Assembly (NCBI GenBank): GCA_012728895.1
Contig: JAAYEG010000060.1
Location: forward strand, 1-50,431
Direction: 5' to 3'
Source: Methanospirillum sp.
GTDB taxonomy: Archaea; Halobacteriota; Methanomicrobia; Methanomicrobiales; Methanospirillaceae
Length of the DNA stretch: 50,431 bases
The notes below the pieces were generated by a model. The model ran no database searches and had not been told where the DNA came from. It saw nothing but the letters and a program-made list of their open reading frames with translations. Position 1 is the stretch's first letter, and each line of letters opens with the position of its first letter. Shown here one piece after another: positions 16,171-24,168 of this stretch. The translations under genes were made by a program, and so were the position numbers.

Positions 16171-16548
16171 GTGTACCCTCCCGGGCCCCCGGGAGCCAGC
16201 AGGGGTTGAGGTGAGCCGGCGATGGGGTGGATCCCACGATAATAGACGAACCGGCAGGCCTTCAACGAGCGGAAGATCCCCGCGAGACAGGGACAATCGG
16301 AGAGAAATGGCCCTGCGATCCAGAAAAAGACGAATAGACGAGCCTCGATCCCGAAAAGGGGCCAGATTGAACCACGTTGAGATGATCCAGGGATGTACCG
16401 GACGCGGTTTAAAAATTCGGCACTATCTTCTATTTATAGTGTATGATACCAGGATCAAACATCTCCATCCGCATTTAACCTTAATAACGGATAATTGAAC
16501 CCAAACTGGTCAAACAAGTTCAAATTTGGTCAGGTCTTAAAAGATCAT
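16171..16548. other. Intergenic region upstream of the giant surface-protein gene
   Basis: No convincing gene is seen in this span. Its right half is AT-rich, with a TATA-like TTTAAAAA near 16408-16415, an imperfect hairpin CACTAT...ATAGTG (16421-16441), and two TGGTCA repeats around 16506 and 16527 that could be regulator half-sites. A 95-codon open frame at 16211-16498 looks accidental, being Arg-rich with no recognisable fold. Confidence 0.5.
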
Positions 16549-16559
16549 GTATAAATAAT
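16549..16559 (+). promoter_or_regulatory. TATA box of the giant surface-protein gene
   Basis: GTATAAATAAT is centred about 42 nt upstream of ATG 16596, predicting a transcript start near 16580 and a short leader. AGAGGGTGG between them is a plausible ribosome binding site. Confidence 0.55.
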
Positions 16560-16595
16560 CAAACGTTCCTGTATTGATCGACTAGAGGGTGGTTG

Positions 16596-19500
16596 ATGAA
16601 GGTCTGGAAGCTTGTCCTCTGTGCACTCATTCTTGGAATTGTCTTGTTGGCGCAGTCTGCCATCGCCGCCACGATCGTGGCCGCCAGCGACGCGAGCGCC
16701 ACCTCGAAGGCCTCGGCACAGTACATCTGTGACGGGGTCAACGACCAGGTCGAGCTGAACAACGCGCTCGCGAGGGGTGGGGAGGTCGTCATGACCGAGG
16801 GCACCTTCCGGACGTCGGGCACGATCGTGGTCAAGGGGAACACGGTATTCAGGGGGCAGGGGCCTGGCAAGACGGTCCTCTCGATGGCCGGCGACTACGG
16901 GGCCCGAGTAGACATCTCCCAGCCCGATGTGACTGTGAAGGACTTCAAGATCACGCAGAGGGGATGGCTGATGATAACCACCTCGCGCGTGAAGGTTCAC
17001 GACGTGACCATCCAGGACTCCAAGAAGACCGCGCCTACCGTCAACGGCATGTTCTTCGTCTGGGCCAGCAACACCGCATGCGAGGATATCGAGTTCATTC
17101 GGTGCAAGGCGATCGACGTCGGGTCGACCGGGTTCAACCTCAACGGCCAGGGCTCGCCACGGGTGAACCGGAACATCCGGTTCGATGATTGCCTCGCGCT
17201 CCGGTGCGGCAACGCGGGCTCTGGCAAGATCTGGGCGGTCGGGTTCGACTTCCACGAGGGCGCCGATCTCTACGACCTGACCGTCACCAACTGCCGAGCG
17301 GAGGACTGCTGGGAGTCCGGGTTCTATTTCGAGCCGAATTTCTGGAACGGGAACGACCCCAACAGGGCCATCCCTGTGCAGGTCAACAGCCGGTTAAGCA
17401 ACTGCGTCGCCGTCAACAACGGGTGGCGGAACACCGAGCCGACCCGATTCTACATGACCGGTTACTACCTGACCTGCGGTGTCACCGTCACCAACTGCGT
17501 CTCTGTCAACAGCAGGAACAACGGTTTCTGGCTCTGGCAGAACTCCAAGGACGTGATCCTGAACGGTTGCACTGACGACGGCTCGGACAAGTCCTTCCAG
17601 GTGAGGACCGGGACAAACCTCCGGTTCAACGACTGTATCTCCAAGAACGCGAGGACCCACGCCCTCTACATGTGGGGGTCCTCCGGTGTGGTATTCGACA
17701 AATTCCGGATCATCAACCCGAAGAAGTCGAGCGGCGCCGTTTCGCTCGGGCTCCGCGAGGACCACCCGAACGACCCCTGGCCGGTGACCGGGTGCACGCT
17801 AGATATCCTGCTGACCGGGGGCGATCCCGGCACCCTGGTCAACTATTACAATGCGAAGAACAACAAGATCACGATCAACGGCGACACTTCCGAGATCCCG
17901 ACCGGCACCGTGACGCCGATCCCCGTCGTGTCGGGCGACACGACGCCCACGCCCACGCAGGTCCCCGAGGGCGAACTGCCGTCCGGCGCCGGCAACGGCG
18001 TGATCCCGGGGACGATCGAGGTCGAGGACTACGACGGCGGCGGCCAGAACGTGGGCTATTTCGACACCACTCCCGAGAACGAGGGGGGTGCGTACCGCAG
18101 CGATGGCGTCGACATCGAGTACAGCGCCGCCGCCGGGGGCAACGTTGTCGGATACAACCGGCCGGGAGAGTGGCTCCAGTACACGGTCGAGGTCAAGGAG
18201 ACGGGGACCTACCAGGTCTCGCTGAGGGCAGCCAGCCCCAACAGCGACACGTCCCTCAAATTCCTCGTTGACGGGAAGGAGACGGCGACGTTCGCTATCC
18301 CGAACACCGGCAACTGGTACACGTTCGCCGACGTGAAGACCACGGTCACCCTGAGCAAGGGCGAGCACGTCCTGCGTCTCTCGACCGGGGGATACCACAA
18401 CCTCGACCGGATGACGTTCTCGACGTCTGGCACAGTCACTTCCACGACGACGGCGACGCCGACGCAGCCCACGATACCGGGAGCAGCGGCGATCCCAGGG
18501 CTGATCGAGGCCGAGAACTACAACAGCGGTGGCGAAGGGGTGGCCTACCACGACACGACGCCCCAGAACGAGGGAGGAGAGTACCGGCAGGACGGGGTCG
18601 ATATCGAGATGGCCAGCTCCGAGGGGAGCTACGTGGTCGGATGGGTACGGCCTGGCGAGTGGCTGAAATACTCGGTGAACGTCGCCACCGAAGGGGTCTA
18701 CGACGTCTCGTTCCGGGTCTCGAGCCCGAACAGCGATGGCTCCTTCAGGATGCAGGTGGACGGCACCGACGTCTGCACGGTGATGGTCCCGAACACGGGG
18801 AACTACAACTCCTACACCACGGTCGTTCAGCAGGTCTCGCTCCCGGCGGGAGGACACACGATCCGGCTCTACTTCAACGGCTATACGAACCTGAACTGGA
18901 TGAAGTTCCAGACCAACACCGGCATCACGCAGGGGACCGCGACGCCGACAGCGACACCGACGGTCACGGCAACCAGCGGGCAGGGCCTGACGCTTCCGGC
19001 GCCGCTGCCGACGACCTACGGCAGCGGCGTGATCCCCGGGGTGATCCAGGCAGAGGACTACAACATCGGCGGTCAGAACGTGGGCTACTACGACACCACC
19101 TCGTCGAACTTCGGAGGCATCTACCGGAACGAGGACGTGGACGTGGAGCTGGCCGACGGTGGCGACGACCCTGTGGTCTGCTGGGTCCGGCCTGGCGAGT
19201 GGCTCAAGTACACGGTGAACGTGCGGCAGACGGGCGACTACGACGTGGTCTTCCGCGTCTCGAGCCCGAACGCCAACACCCAGATGCGCCTGCAGGTCGA
19301 CGGTGTCCAGGCCACGACCTTCACCGTGCCGAAGACCGGCAGCTACCAGACGTACACGGACGTGACCCAGACGATCCCGCTGAAGGCGGGCCCGCACGTG
19401 CTCCGGCTGGTCCTGGGTGGTTACCACAACATCAATTACATGGCCTTCACGCCGAGCGGCTCGACGGCAGGGCTCAGGTCACTCGCGCCCGAGACCGTCG

Positions 19501-20417
19501 ACATGACCCCGGTGTCGACCGTGAACGCGACGCCGACCGCGACCGTCGACATGACCCCGGTGTCGACCGCGACCGCGACGCCGGCTGCGACCGTCGACAT
19601 GACCCCGGTGTCGACCGCGACCGCGACGCCGGCTGCGACCGTCGAGTCGACCCCGGTGTCGACCGCGACCGCGACGCCGGCTGCGACCGTCGAGTCGACA
19701 CCGGTGGCGACCGCGAACGCGACGCCGGAGCTCACGACGGTGCGGCTCCTACCGGCCCGGGGCAGCCCGCCGGTCGGGACGACGGCCGGACCGGTGGTGA
19801 CCGTGACCCAGGAGCCACCGGTGGTGACGACCGAGGCGCCCTCGCCGGCGCTGATGGAGCTCGTCCTTGACGACCGGAACCTCTCCACCTTCGCCAGACT
19901 GGCGCAGGAGGCCGGGCTGAACGGAAACCTCGGCGGTGACGAGCCGCTGACGGTCTTCGCGCCGACCGATGAGGCTTTCGACGCCCTTCCGGACGGCGCC
20001 CTCGAGGGGCTCCGTTCCGACCCGGCACGGCTCGCCGCGGTGCTCGGTTTCCACCTGGCCCCGGGGCGGTTCACGTCCGGCGACCTCGATCGCATGACCT
20101 CGGTCGAGACTCTCGACGGGCTGGAGGCCTCGATCGTAATCCGGCCCGACGGGGTCCTCGCGATCGCCGGAGCGGGGATGAACGCGACCGACCGCATCGC
20201 GGGCAACGGCGTGCTCCACGTCGTCGACGCGGTGATGCTCCCCCTCGGCTGGGACACGACCCCGACCACGGACCTCCCGACCCCCCCGGAAGTGGCGGGG
20301 GGGACCCCCGGTGAGATCCCGGAGCCGGCCGGCACGGCGACGTCCCTCCCAGAGCCCGGTGTTCCTGATGCTGTGAACGGGACCGGAGAGGCGCTCGTGC
20401 CCCCGGTCGCCGATTAA
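16596..20417 (+). CDS. Giant secreted protein: beta-helix, three CBM6-like domains, Thr/Pro repeats, FAS1
   Basis: A 1273-residue extracellular protein. Residues 1-24 are a signal peptide ending QSAIA. About 30-445 form a right-handed parallel beta-helix of the pectate-lyase-like type (repeating rungs with Asn and Cys ladders such as VTNCRAEDC). Three CBM6/CBM35-like carbohydrate-binding domains follow at about 468-612, 632-776 and 809-955, each opening with a PGxIExE-type strand and containing RPGEWL. Then come five 16-residue Thr/Pro repeats (970-1049), a linker, and a FAS1 adhesion domain (about 1088-1215) with PLTVFAPTDEAF. There is no C-terminal membrane anchor, so it may be released or bound through glycans. 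ATG 16596 fits the signal peptide better than TTG 16593. Confidence 0.9.
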   Translation: MKVWKLVLCALILGIVLLAQSAIAATIVAASDASATSKASAQYICDGVNDQVELNNALARGGEVVMTEGTFRTSGTIVVKGNTVFRGQGPGKTVLSMAGDYGARVDISQPDVTVKDFKITQRGWLMITTSRVKVHDVTIQDSKKTAPTVNGMFFVWASNTACEDIEFIRCKAIDVGSTGFNLNGQGSPRVNRNIRFDDCLALRCGNAGSGKIWAVGFDFHEGADLYDLTVTNCRAEDCWESGFYFEPNFWNGNDPNRAIPVQVNSRLSNCVAVNNGWRNTEPTRFYMTGYYLTCGVTVTNCVSVNSRNNGFWLWQNSKDVILNGCTDDGSDKSFQVRTGTNLRFNDCISKNARTHALYMWGSSGVVFDKFRIINPKKSSGAVSLGLREDHPNDPWPVTGCTLDILLTGGDPGTLVNYYNAKNNKITINGDTSEIPTGTVTPIPVVSGDTTPTPTQVPEGELPSGAGNGVIPGTIEVEDYDGGGQNVGYFDTTPENEGGAYRSDGVDIEYSAAAGGNVVGYNRPGEWLQYTVEVKETGTYQVSLRAASPNSDTSLKFLVDGKETATFAIPNTGNWYTFADVKTTVTLSKGEHVLRLSTGGYHNLDRMTFSTSGTVTSTTTATPTQPTIPGAAAIPGLIEAENYNSGGEGVAYHDTTPQNEGGEYRQDGVDIEMASSEGSYVVGWVRPGEWLKYSVNVATEGVYDVSFRVSSPNSDGSFRMQVDGTDVCTVMVPNTGNYNSYTTVVQQVSLPAGGHTIRLYFNGYTNLNWMKFQTNTGITQGTATPTATPTVTATSGQGLTLPAPLPTTYGSGVIPGVIQAEDYNIGGQNVGYYDTTSSNFGGIYRNEDVDVELADGGDDPVVCWVRPGEWLKYTVNVRQTGDYDVVFRVSSPNANTQMRLQVDGVQATTFTVPKTGSYQTYTDVTQTIPLKAGPHVLRLVLGGYHNINYMAFTPSGSTAGLRSLAPETVDMTPVSTVNATPTATVDMTPVSTATATPAATVDMTPVSTATATPAATVESTPVSTATATPAATVESTPVATANATPELTTVRLLPARGSPPVGTTAGPVVTVTQEPPVVTTEAPSPALMELVLDDRNLSTFARLAQEAGLNGNLGGDEPLTVFAPTDEAFDALPDGALEGLRSDPARLAAVLGFHLAPGRFTSGDLDRMTSVETLDGLEASIVIRPDGVLAIAGAGMNATDRIAGNGVLHVVDAVMLPLGWDTTPTTDLPTPPEVAGGTPGEIPEPAGTATSLPEPGVPDAVNGTGEALVPPVAD
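19503..19742 (+). repeat. Five tandem 48-bp units in the surface-protein gene
   Basis: Five in-frame 48-bp units encode a 16-residue Thr/Pro/Ala repeat of the form xTPVSTxxATPxxTVx. The second, third and fourth units are nearly identical at DNA level and the outer two are more diverged, as expected from slippage or unequal crossover in the centre of an array. The repeat probably forms an extended, O-glycosylated stalk. Confidence 0.9.
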
Positions 20418-20427
20418 CTTATTTTTT
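20418..20427 (+). terminator. T-run terminator after the giant surface-protein gene
   Basis: CTTATTTTTT begins right after the TAA stop; the run of six T follows the archaeal U-tract pattern. Confidence 0.45.
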
Positions 20428-20443
20428 CCGTTCGGCCTGACCG

Positions 20444-20461
20444 ACCCGCTTCGCCGCGGGT
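20444..20461 (-). other. GC-rich hairpin downstream of the SpeD-like gene
   Basis: ACCCGC (20444-20449) and GCGGGT (20456-20461) form a perfect 6-bp stem with a 6-nt loop, next to the palindrome GGGTTCGAACCC. It lies 29 nt beyond the end of the minus-strand SpeD-like gene and may shape its 3' end. No T-run follows on that strand. Confidence 0.3.
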
Positions 20462-20489
20462 TCGAACCCCGTGAAAGAAGAGAGATCTG

Positions 20490-20891
20490 TTACTGTCTCA
20501 GGATTGTTCGGACCGTCGCCGAGCCGGCGCCGAAGAACCGGCGCGTGAAATCGGCCGCCAGGTCGGGTTCGTACTCCTTGCAGCTGAAGATGTCGATGTA
20601 GGCCGAGTTCGTCTCGTTCGCGAAGTGTCCCGAGATGAGGGAGGTCTCGATCAGCTGCGTCATCGAGTAGCCGGCAACGCGGTTGGTCGGTCCGAAATGC
20701 ACGACCTGCGGCTCTCCGAACCGCTTCATCCCGATCAGGTCGCAGACCTCGACAAGGTACTGCCGGATGCGGTCGGCATCGCGGATCCCTGCAGGGTCGC
20801 ATCCCAGGAGATCGATACAGGTGCAAAGCCCCCACGCGTCGGTCTCCCGGAACTCCCGGACGACCGAGCTCACGCCGTTTGTTTCTGCCAT
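20490..20891 (-). CDS. Diverged S-adenosylmethionine decarboxylase (SpeD) homologue
   Basis: A 133-residue SpeD-like pyruvoyl enzyme. The LLGCDPAGIRDADRI opening, an MTQLIETSLISGH centre and the AYIDIFSC strand follow the SpeD pattern. In SpeD the self-cleaving serine sits five residues before a conserved His; here the S-L-I-S-G-H segment keeps that spacing although the residues around the serine differ (ETS rather than ESH). SpeD homologues in archaea include decarboxylases of S-adenosylmethionine and of arginine, so the substrate is open. It stands alone, without polyamine genes nearby. Confidence 0.75.
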   Translation of the reverse strand: MAETNGVSSVVREFRETDAWGLCTCIDLLGCDPAGIRDADRIRQYLVEVCDLIGMKRFGEPQVVHFGPTNRVAGYSMTQLIETSLISGHFANETNSAYIDIFSCKEYEPDLAADFTRRFFGAGSATVRTILRQ

Positions 20892-21425
20892 TCAGAACTC
20901 CTCGTGACGTCGATCCGCCGCTTTTTATGCGCCTCTACATATATCAGGCAGAGAGACTTAAATTTATTTAATCGGACCGTGACCTCCTGGCGAACAATCG
21001 GCCCACCGGGTTAGATTCCTGCGCAGGAGGCCGGACGGGCGTCTCCGGCGCCATTCCCGCCCCGGAGGGGGGTCGAACGAATCGGAGTTCGGCAGATGCC
21101 GCATCACCCGATCCGCGTCCTCGCGTATCGGGCGAAATTCGCGCGCCGATCGACCGAAAACACCCCGGGAGAAAGAGTTATGTACAGGCATCCCGCCGTT
21201 CTACCCCGCAATTCGAGAACAAAGCATTAATTCGGGGATTTATTAATAACTTCCATTTACCACGCCCCCTGGAACCCCTCCGCCGACAGGCCCGAATTAC
21301 CGGTCTTTTTGGAAAACAAATGGAAAATTTTTTATGAGACCACAAAGGATTTTTACATTGACCTAACCGCGACCGTATAATACGTTGCTGGTATAGGTGC
21401 ATGATTCAAAGAGGTGTATCGATCG
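20892..21425. other. Long intergenic region upstream of fdhC
   Basis: No convincing gene is seen in 534 nt. The left part has AT-rich motifs (ACATATATC near 20938 and AAATTTATTTAA near 20960) suited to the divergent SpeD-like gene. The right part from 21220 is strongly AT-rich, with ATTAAT, TTTATTAATAA and GAAAATTTTTTATG, and GTATAATACG at about 21374 as a possible TATA box for fdhC. Minus-strand frames at 20964-21191 and 21178-21402 look accidental. The length suggests several regulator sites or a long leader. Confidence 0.5.
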
Positions 21426-22337
21426 ATGGCATTTAATCCACCAGTAGCAATCGTCGCGAAGGCAGGCGACGCGGGGAAGTACAAGACCGGCCTGCCCGCC
21501 TGGAACATGGTGCTCCGCGGGTTCTTCTCCGGGGCGTTCATCGCGATGGGCGCAGGCCTCGCGACTGTCTGCAGCACCGGCATTGTAGCCGGCCAGGCTG
21601 CTCTCGACGCGGGCTTCGTCAACGCCGGCTTCGCATCGGCGGGTATCTCCCAGCTCATCCTGGGCTCCGTGTTCCCTGTCGGGCTTATCATCACCATCCT
21701 GACGGGTGCGGAACTCTTCACCGGCGACGCGATGCTCGCGCCTGTCGCCGCCTTCGTCCACAAGGTCTCGTGGGCGAGCGTGCTGAACCTCTGGCTCTGG
21801 GTCTACATCGGGAACTTCATCGGCTCGATAACGTGGGCATACATCATGACCTACGGCCCGTACGCGTCGATCACCTCGACGGGGGCGATCTCGGCCAGTG
21901 CGTTCGGCGTGAGGGGGGTCCAGATCGCCCTCGCCAAGGTGAGCTATACCAGCATGCTCGGGCTCTGGTCCGCGTTCCTGAAGGGCATCGGCTGTAACTG
22001 GCTCGTCAACCTGGCCGTCCTGCTCGGGATCTGCGCCGACGATGCGGTCGGCAAGTTCTTCGGGATCTGGTTCCCGATCATGGCCTTCGTCTCGTCCGGA
22101 CTGGAGCACTCGGTAGCGAACATGTTCTTCATCCCGGCCGGGATCCTGACATCGGGCATCCTGAGCGAGGCCCAGATCGCCACCCTCGGCGCGGAGAAAC
22201 TGGCAGGTCTCAACTGGGTCACCTTCTTGACCAACAACCTGATCCCCGTCACGCTGGGCAACATCGTGGGCGGGATGGTCTTCGTCGGCCTGCTCTACTG
22301 GATCGCCTTCCGCAAGGAGATCCAGGCGCTCAAGTAA
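21426..22337 (+). CDS. fdhC: Formate/nitrite transporter family protein FdhC
   Basis: A 303-residue FNT-family channel with six predicted membrane helices. Motifs are GFFSGAFIAMGAGLA in the first helix, the LFTGDAMLAP loop, and the KGIGCNWLVNLAVLLG segment that corresponds to the FNT pore region. In methanogens FdhC brings formate in as electron donor, usually with formate dehydrogenase; fdhAB are not in this window. ATG 21426 is preceded by GAGGTG (21409-21414) at good spacing, which favours it over the in-frame GTG at 21414. The next gene begins 13 nt after its stop. Confidence 0.93.
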   Translation: MAFNPPVAIVAKAGDAGKYKTGLPAWNMVLRGFFSGAFIAMGAGLATVCSTGIVAGQAALDAGFVNAGFASAGISQLILGSVFPVGLIITILTGAELFTGDAMLAPVAAFVHKVSWASVLNLWLWVYIGNFIGSITWAYIMTYGPYASITSTGAISASAFGVRGVQIALAKVSYTSMLGLWSAFLKGIGCNWLVNLAVLLGICADDAVGKFFGIWFPIMAFVSSGLEHSVANMFFIPAGILTSGILSEAQIATLGAEKLAGLNWVTFLTNNLIPVTLGNIVGGMVFVGLLYWIAFRKEIQALK

Positions 22338-22350
22338 CCCGATACTCCAA

Positions 22351-22902
22351 ATGGAGATTGGCAAAATCAGGGTGAGGCCCGCGATCCTCCCGATCGTGGC
22401 CTTCCTCTTTCTCACTTTTATTCTCCTCTACACCGTCTACGTCACCGGCGACACCTCCCTGCTCGTCTGGGGAGTCCCGGCGCTCGCCTTCATCCTGATC
22501 GCCCCGCTCATACTCAACTACATGAGCCAGTCCCAGTACGCGGGCCTTATCCCGATCTACGAACGGGACGCGAAGCCCGTCAGGGTGAACCAGGTCAACA
22601 TCTCGATGCTCGCGGACCCGGTGCGGCTCACGGGGATCGTCGAGGAGGTCCACTTCCAGTTCCTGAACCGCCCCTCGTACCTCGTCGGGGACCGCACCGG
22701 TGAGATCTCGGTCAAGATGTTCACGTCGCCGGCCGAGAAGATCCGCAAGGGCGACCGTGTCGAGGTGCTCGGGCAGGTGATCAAGCGGTTCGTCGCCGCC
22801 GGCGAGCCGGTGATCAACGCGGTCTCGATCCGCAAACTCGACCCGATCCAGGACGAGGCGGTCGCGCCGTCTCCTCCCGGGAAGAAGGCCAAGAGGCGGT
22901 AG
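22351..22902 (+). CDS. Membrane-anchored OB-fold protein
   Basis: A 183-residue protein with two N-terminal membrane segments (about 12-30 and 38-55) and a soluble part that looks like an OB-fold: VRLTGIVEEVHFQF, EISVKMF and KGDRVEVLGQVIKRF. The basic tail ends KKAKRR. OB-folds bind nucleic acids or oligosaccharides; a tethered one could act in envelope stress or DNA-membrane contact, but no function is known to me. It starts 13 nt after fdhC and may be co-transcribed. Confidence 0.75.
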   Translation: MEIGKIRVRPAILPIVAFLFLTFILLYTVYVTGDTSLLVWGVPALAFILIAPLILNYMSQSQYAGLIPIYERDAKPVRVNQVNISMLADPVRLTGIVEEVHFQFLNRPSYLVGDRTGEISVKMFTSPAEKIRKGDRVEVLGQVIKRFVAAGEPVINAVSIRKLDPIQDEAVAPSPPGKKAKRR

Positions 22903-23024
22903 TCCCGGTCGACCAGCGGGATCGGCTACTCCCCTTTTCTTCGCGGGACCGTCCACGTCCGCCGCCGATACCCCCGATTCTCCGATAAAAAGAGATTTAA
23001 CCGGCAACGGATAGACGTATTCGA

Positions 23025-23657
23025 ATGGCACGGAAGGCCAAGAAGAAGGCGGGGGAGGAGGCCCCGCTCAAGCTCTTCTACATATTCTATAACCGGGAGC
23101 GCTGGAACAACTGGCTGACATCGCTCTCGGAGGCCGACTTCGAAGGCGAGGGCGGCGACGACCTCCCGGAAGGGCTCGCGATGCTCTACTCGTTCTCCGA
23201 GGACATCACCCTCTCCGTTCTGAAGGTTGTGCGGCTCTGGCAGAACGGCCGGTTCAGCTCCGGTGAGGCCCTCGAGAAGATCGGGGAGATCGAGGAGATA
23301 GTACTCTCCGACCTTCCCGACGGCCCGCTGTCCGAGATCGTCACCCCCGTCCAGGAGTCGATGATCGTCCTCTTCGCTGCAGCCCGTCGGCACATCGCCG
23401 GTGACTTCGAAAAAGACGTGAAGGCGCTGGTCAAGCGCGGACGTGCCCTTGCCGCGGAGGGGGCAGACGAGACCCTGGACGTCGCTGCCGAGATCGGGGC
23501 CGCCGTGATCGCCGGGGCCGCCTGCTGCGCCAGGTACATCAGGGACGACCTTGAGGACCCGACCATCTTCGACGACTGGCTGGTCGAGATCGAGACGATG
23601 GGTGAGGCGATGAAGTCGCTCAAGGGTTTCGACGAGGAGGCCGGCGAGTCCTCGTGA
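23025..23657 (+). CDS. DUF2150 family archaeal protein
   Basis: A 210-residue acidic, largely helical cytosolic protein resembling the uncharacterised archaeal DUF2150 family (from memory of its FYIFYNRERWNNWL opening and LYSFSEDITLSVLKVVRL segment). The N-terminus is Lys-rich. It overlaps the next gene by 4 nt (GTGA), so the two are probably co-translated and may act together. Confidence 0.7.
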   Translation: MARKAKKKAGEEAPLKLFYIFYNRERWNNWLTSLSEADFEGEGGDDLPEGLAMLYSFSEDITLSVLKVVRLWQNGRFSSGEALEKIGEIEEIVLSDLPDGPLSEIVTPVQESMIVLFAAARRHIAGDFEKDVKALVKRGRALAAEGADETLDVAAEIGAAVIAGAACCARYIRDDLEDPTIFDDWLVEIETMGEAMKSLKGFDEEAGESS

Positions 23658-24106
23658 TCGCGGATAAAGCCCGGTTCCGGGCATCCCGCCGTCTCGAGCG
23701 ACTGGCGGGTTTCCGGCTGCCCGACAAGGCCTTCCACGGGCTCGTGCTCGACACCCTCTCCTCGCGACTGGACTTCGACCGCCTGGACCCCACCACCCGC
23801 GCCCAGCTCCTGGAGTTCATCGCCGACTTTCTACGCTGCGGCTGCAAGAAAGCGCCCCACTGTGGCTGTCCCGAGCGGTTCTTCGCCGCGCTCGTGGTCG
23901 AGCTGCGCGAGCAGGGGCTCGACCACCGCCAGATCAGCGTCCACCTCGCCGACGCCTACGGGATCGAGATCTATCCGGCCGACATCCTCTCGTTTCTCGA
24001 GGACTCCGTCCACGTGCTCGAGGCGATCTCGGATGTGGCCGCACTCAGGGAGCGGAAGGATCTCTCTGCCCGGGCCCACGAGCACATCGCCGCGCTCGAG
24101 CGCTGA
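23654..24106 (+). CDS. Small Cys-cluster protein resembling a helicase-associated domain (DUF5814-like)
   Basis: A 150-residue protein with a central Cys cluster CGCKKAPHCGCPE (about 63-75) that probably binds zinc, followed by helices containing DILSFLEDSVHVLEAI. The cluster and the helices after it resemble a domain found within archaeal superfamily II helicases; here it stands alone with no helicase motifs. The GTG start lies in a 4-nt overlap with the DUF2150 gene. Confidence 0.65.
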   Translation: MIADKARFRASRRLERLAGFRLPDKAFHGLVLDTLSSRLDFDRLDPTTRAQLLEFIADFLRCGCKKAPHCGCPERFFAALVVELREQGLDHRQISVHLADAYGIEIYPADILSFLEDSVHVLEAISDVAALRERKDLSARAHEHIAALER

Positions 24107-24136
24107 GGGTTCCTTCCTTCCCGCTCGCCTCGATAC

Positions 24137-24148
24137 CTTTTATATTTT
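24137..24148 (+). promoter_or_regulatory. TATA box, probably leaderless transcript
   Basis: CTTTTATATTTT is centred about 26 nt upstream of ATG 24169, the distance at which archaeal transcripts start, so the mRNA probably begins at the start codon. This is the reason for choosing 24169 over the in-frame ATG at 24151. Confidence 0.5.
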
Positions 24149-24168
24149 CCATGCCGACGTGTCTGGGA

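Noticed and set aside
16211-16498. 95-codon open frame in the intergenic region
   Set aside because: Arg-rich, no domain, no ribosome binding site, and it runs through the AT-rich promoter region.
17799-19427. 542-codon open frame on the minus strand
   Set aside because: Antisense of the surface-protein gene, with a composition of Arg, Asp and Val typical of GC-rich shadows.
19503-19742. CRISPR-like array
   Set aside because: The repeats are in-frame, adjacent without spacers, and encode a Thr/Pro stalk.
20453-20475. T-arm-like sequence GCGGG-TTCGAAC-CCCGT suggesting a tRNA or tRNA fragment
   Set aside because: No acceptor, D or anticodon arms fit around it; the upstream bases are the end of the surface-protein gene and its terminator.
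20964-21402. Two minus-strand frames of 74-75 codons upstream of fdhC
   Set aside because: No domains, AT-rich promoter DNA, and no ribosome binding sites.
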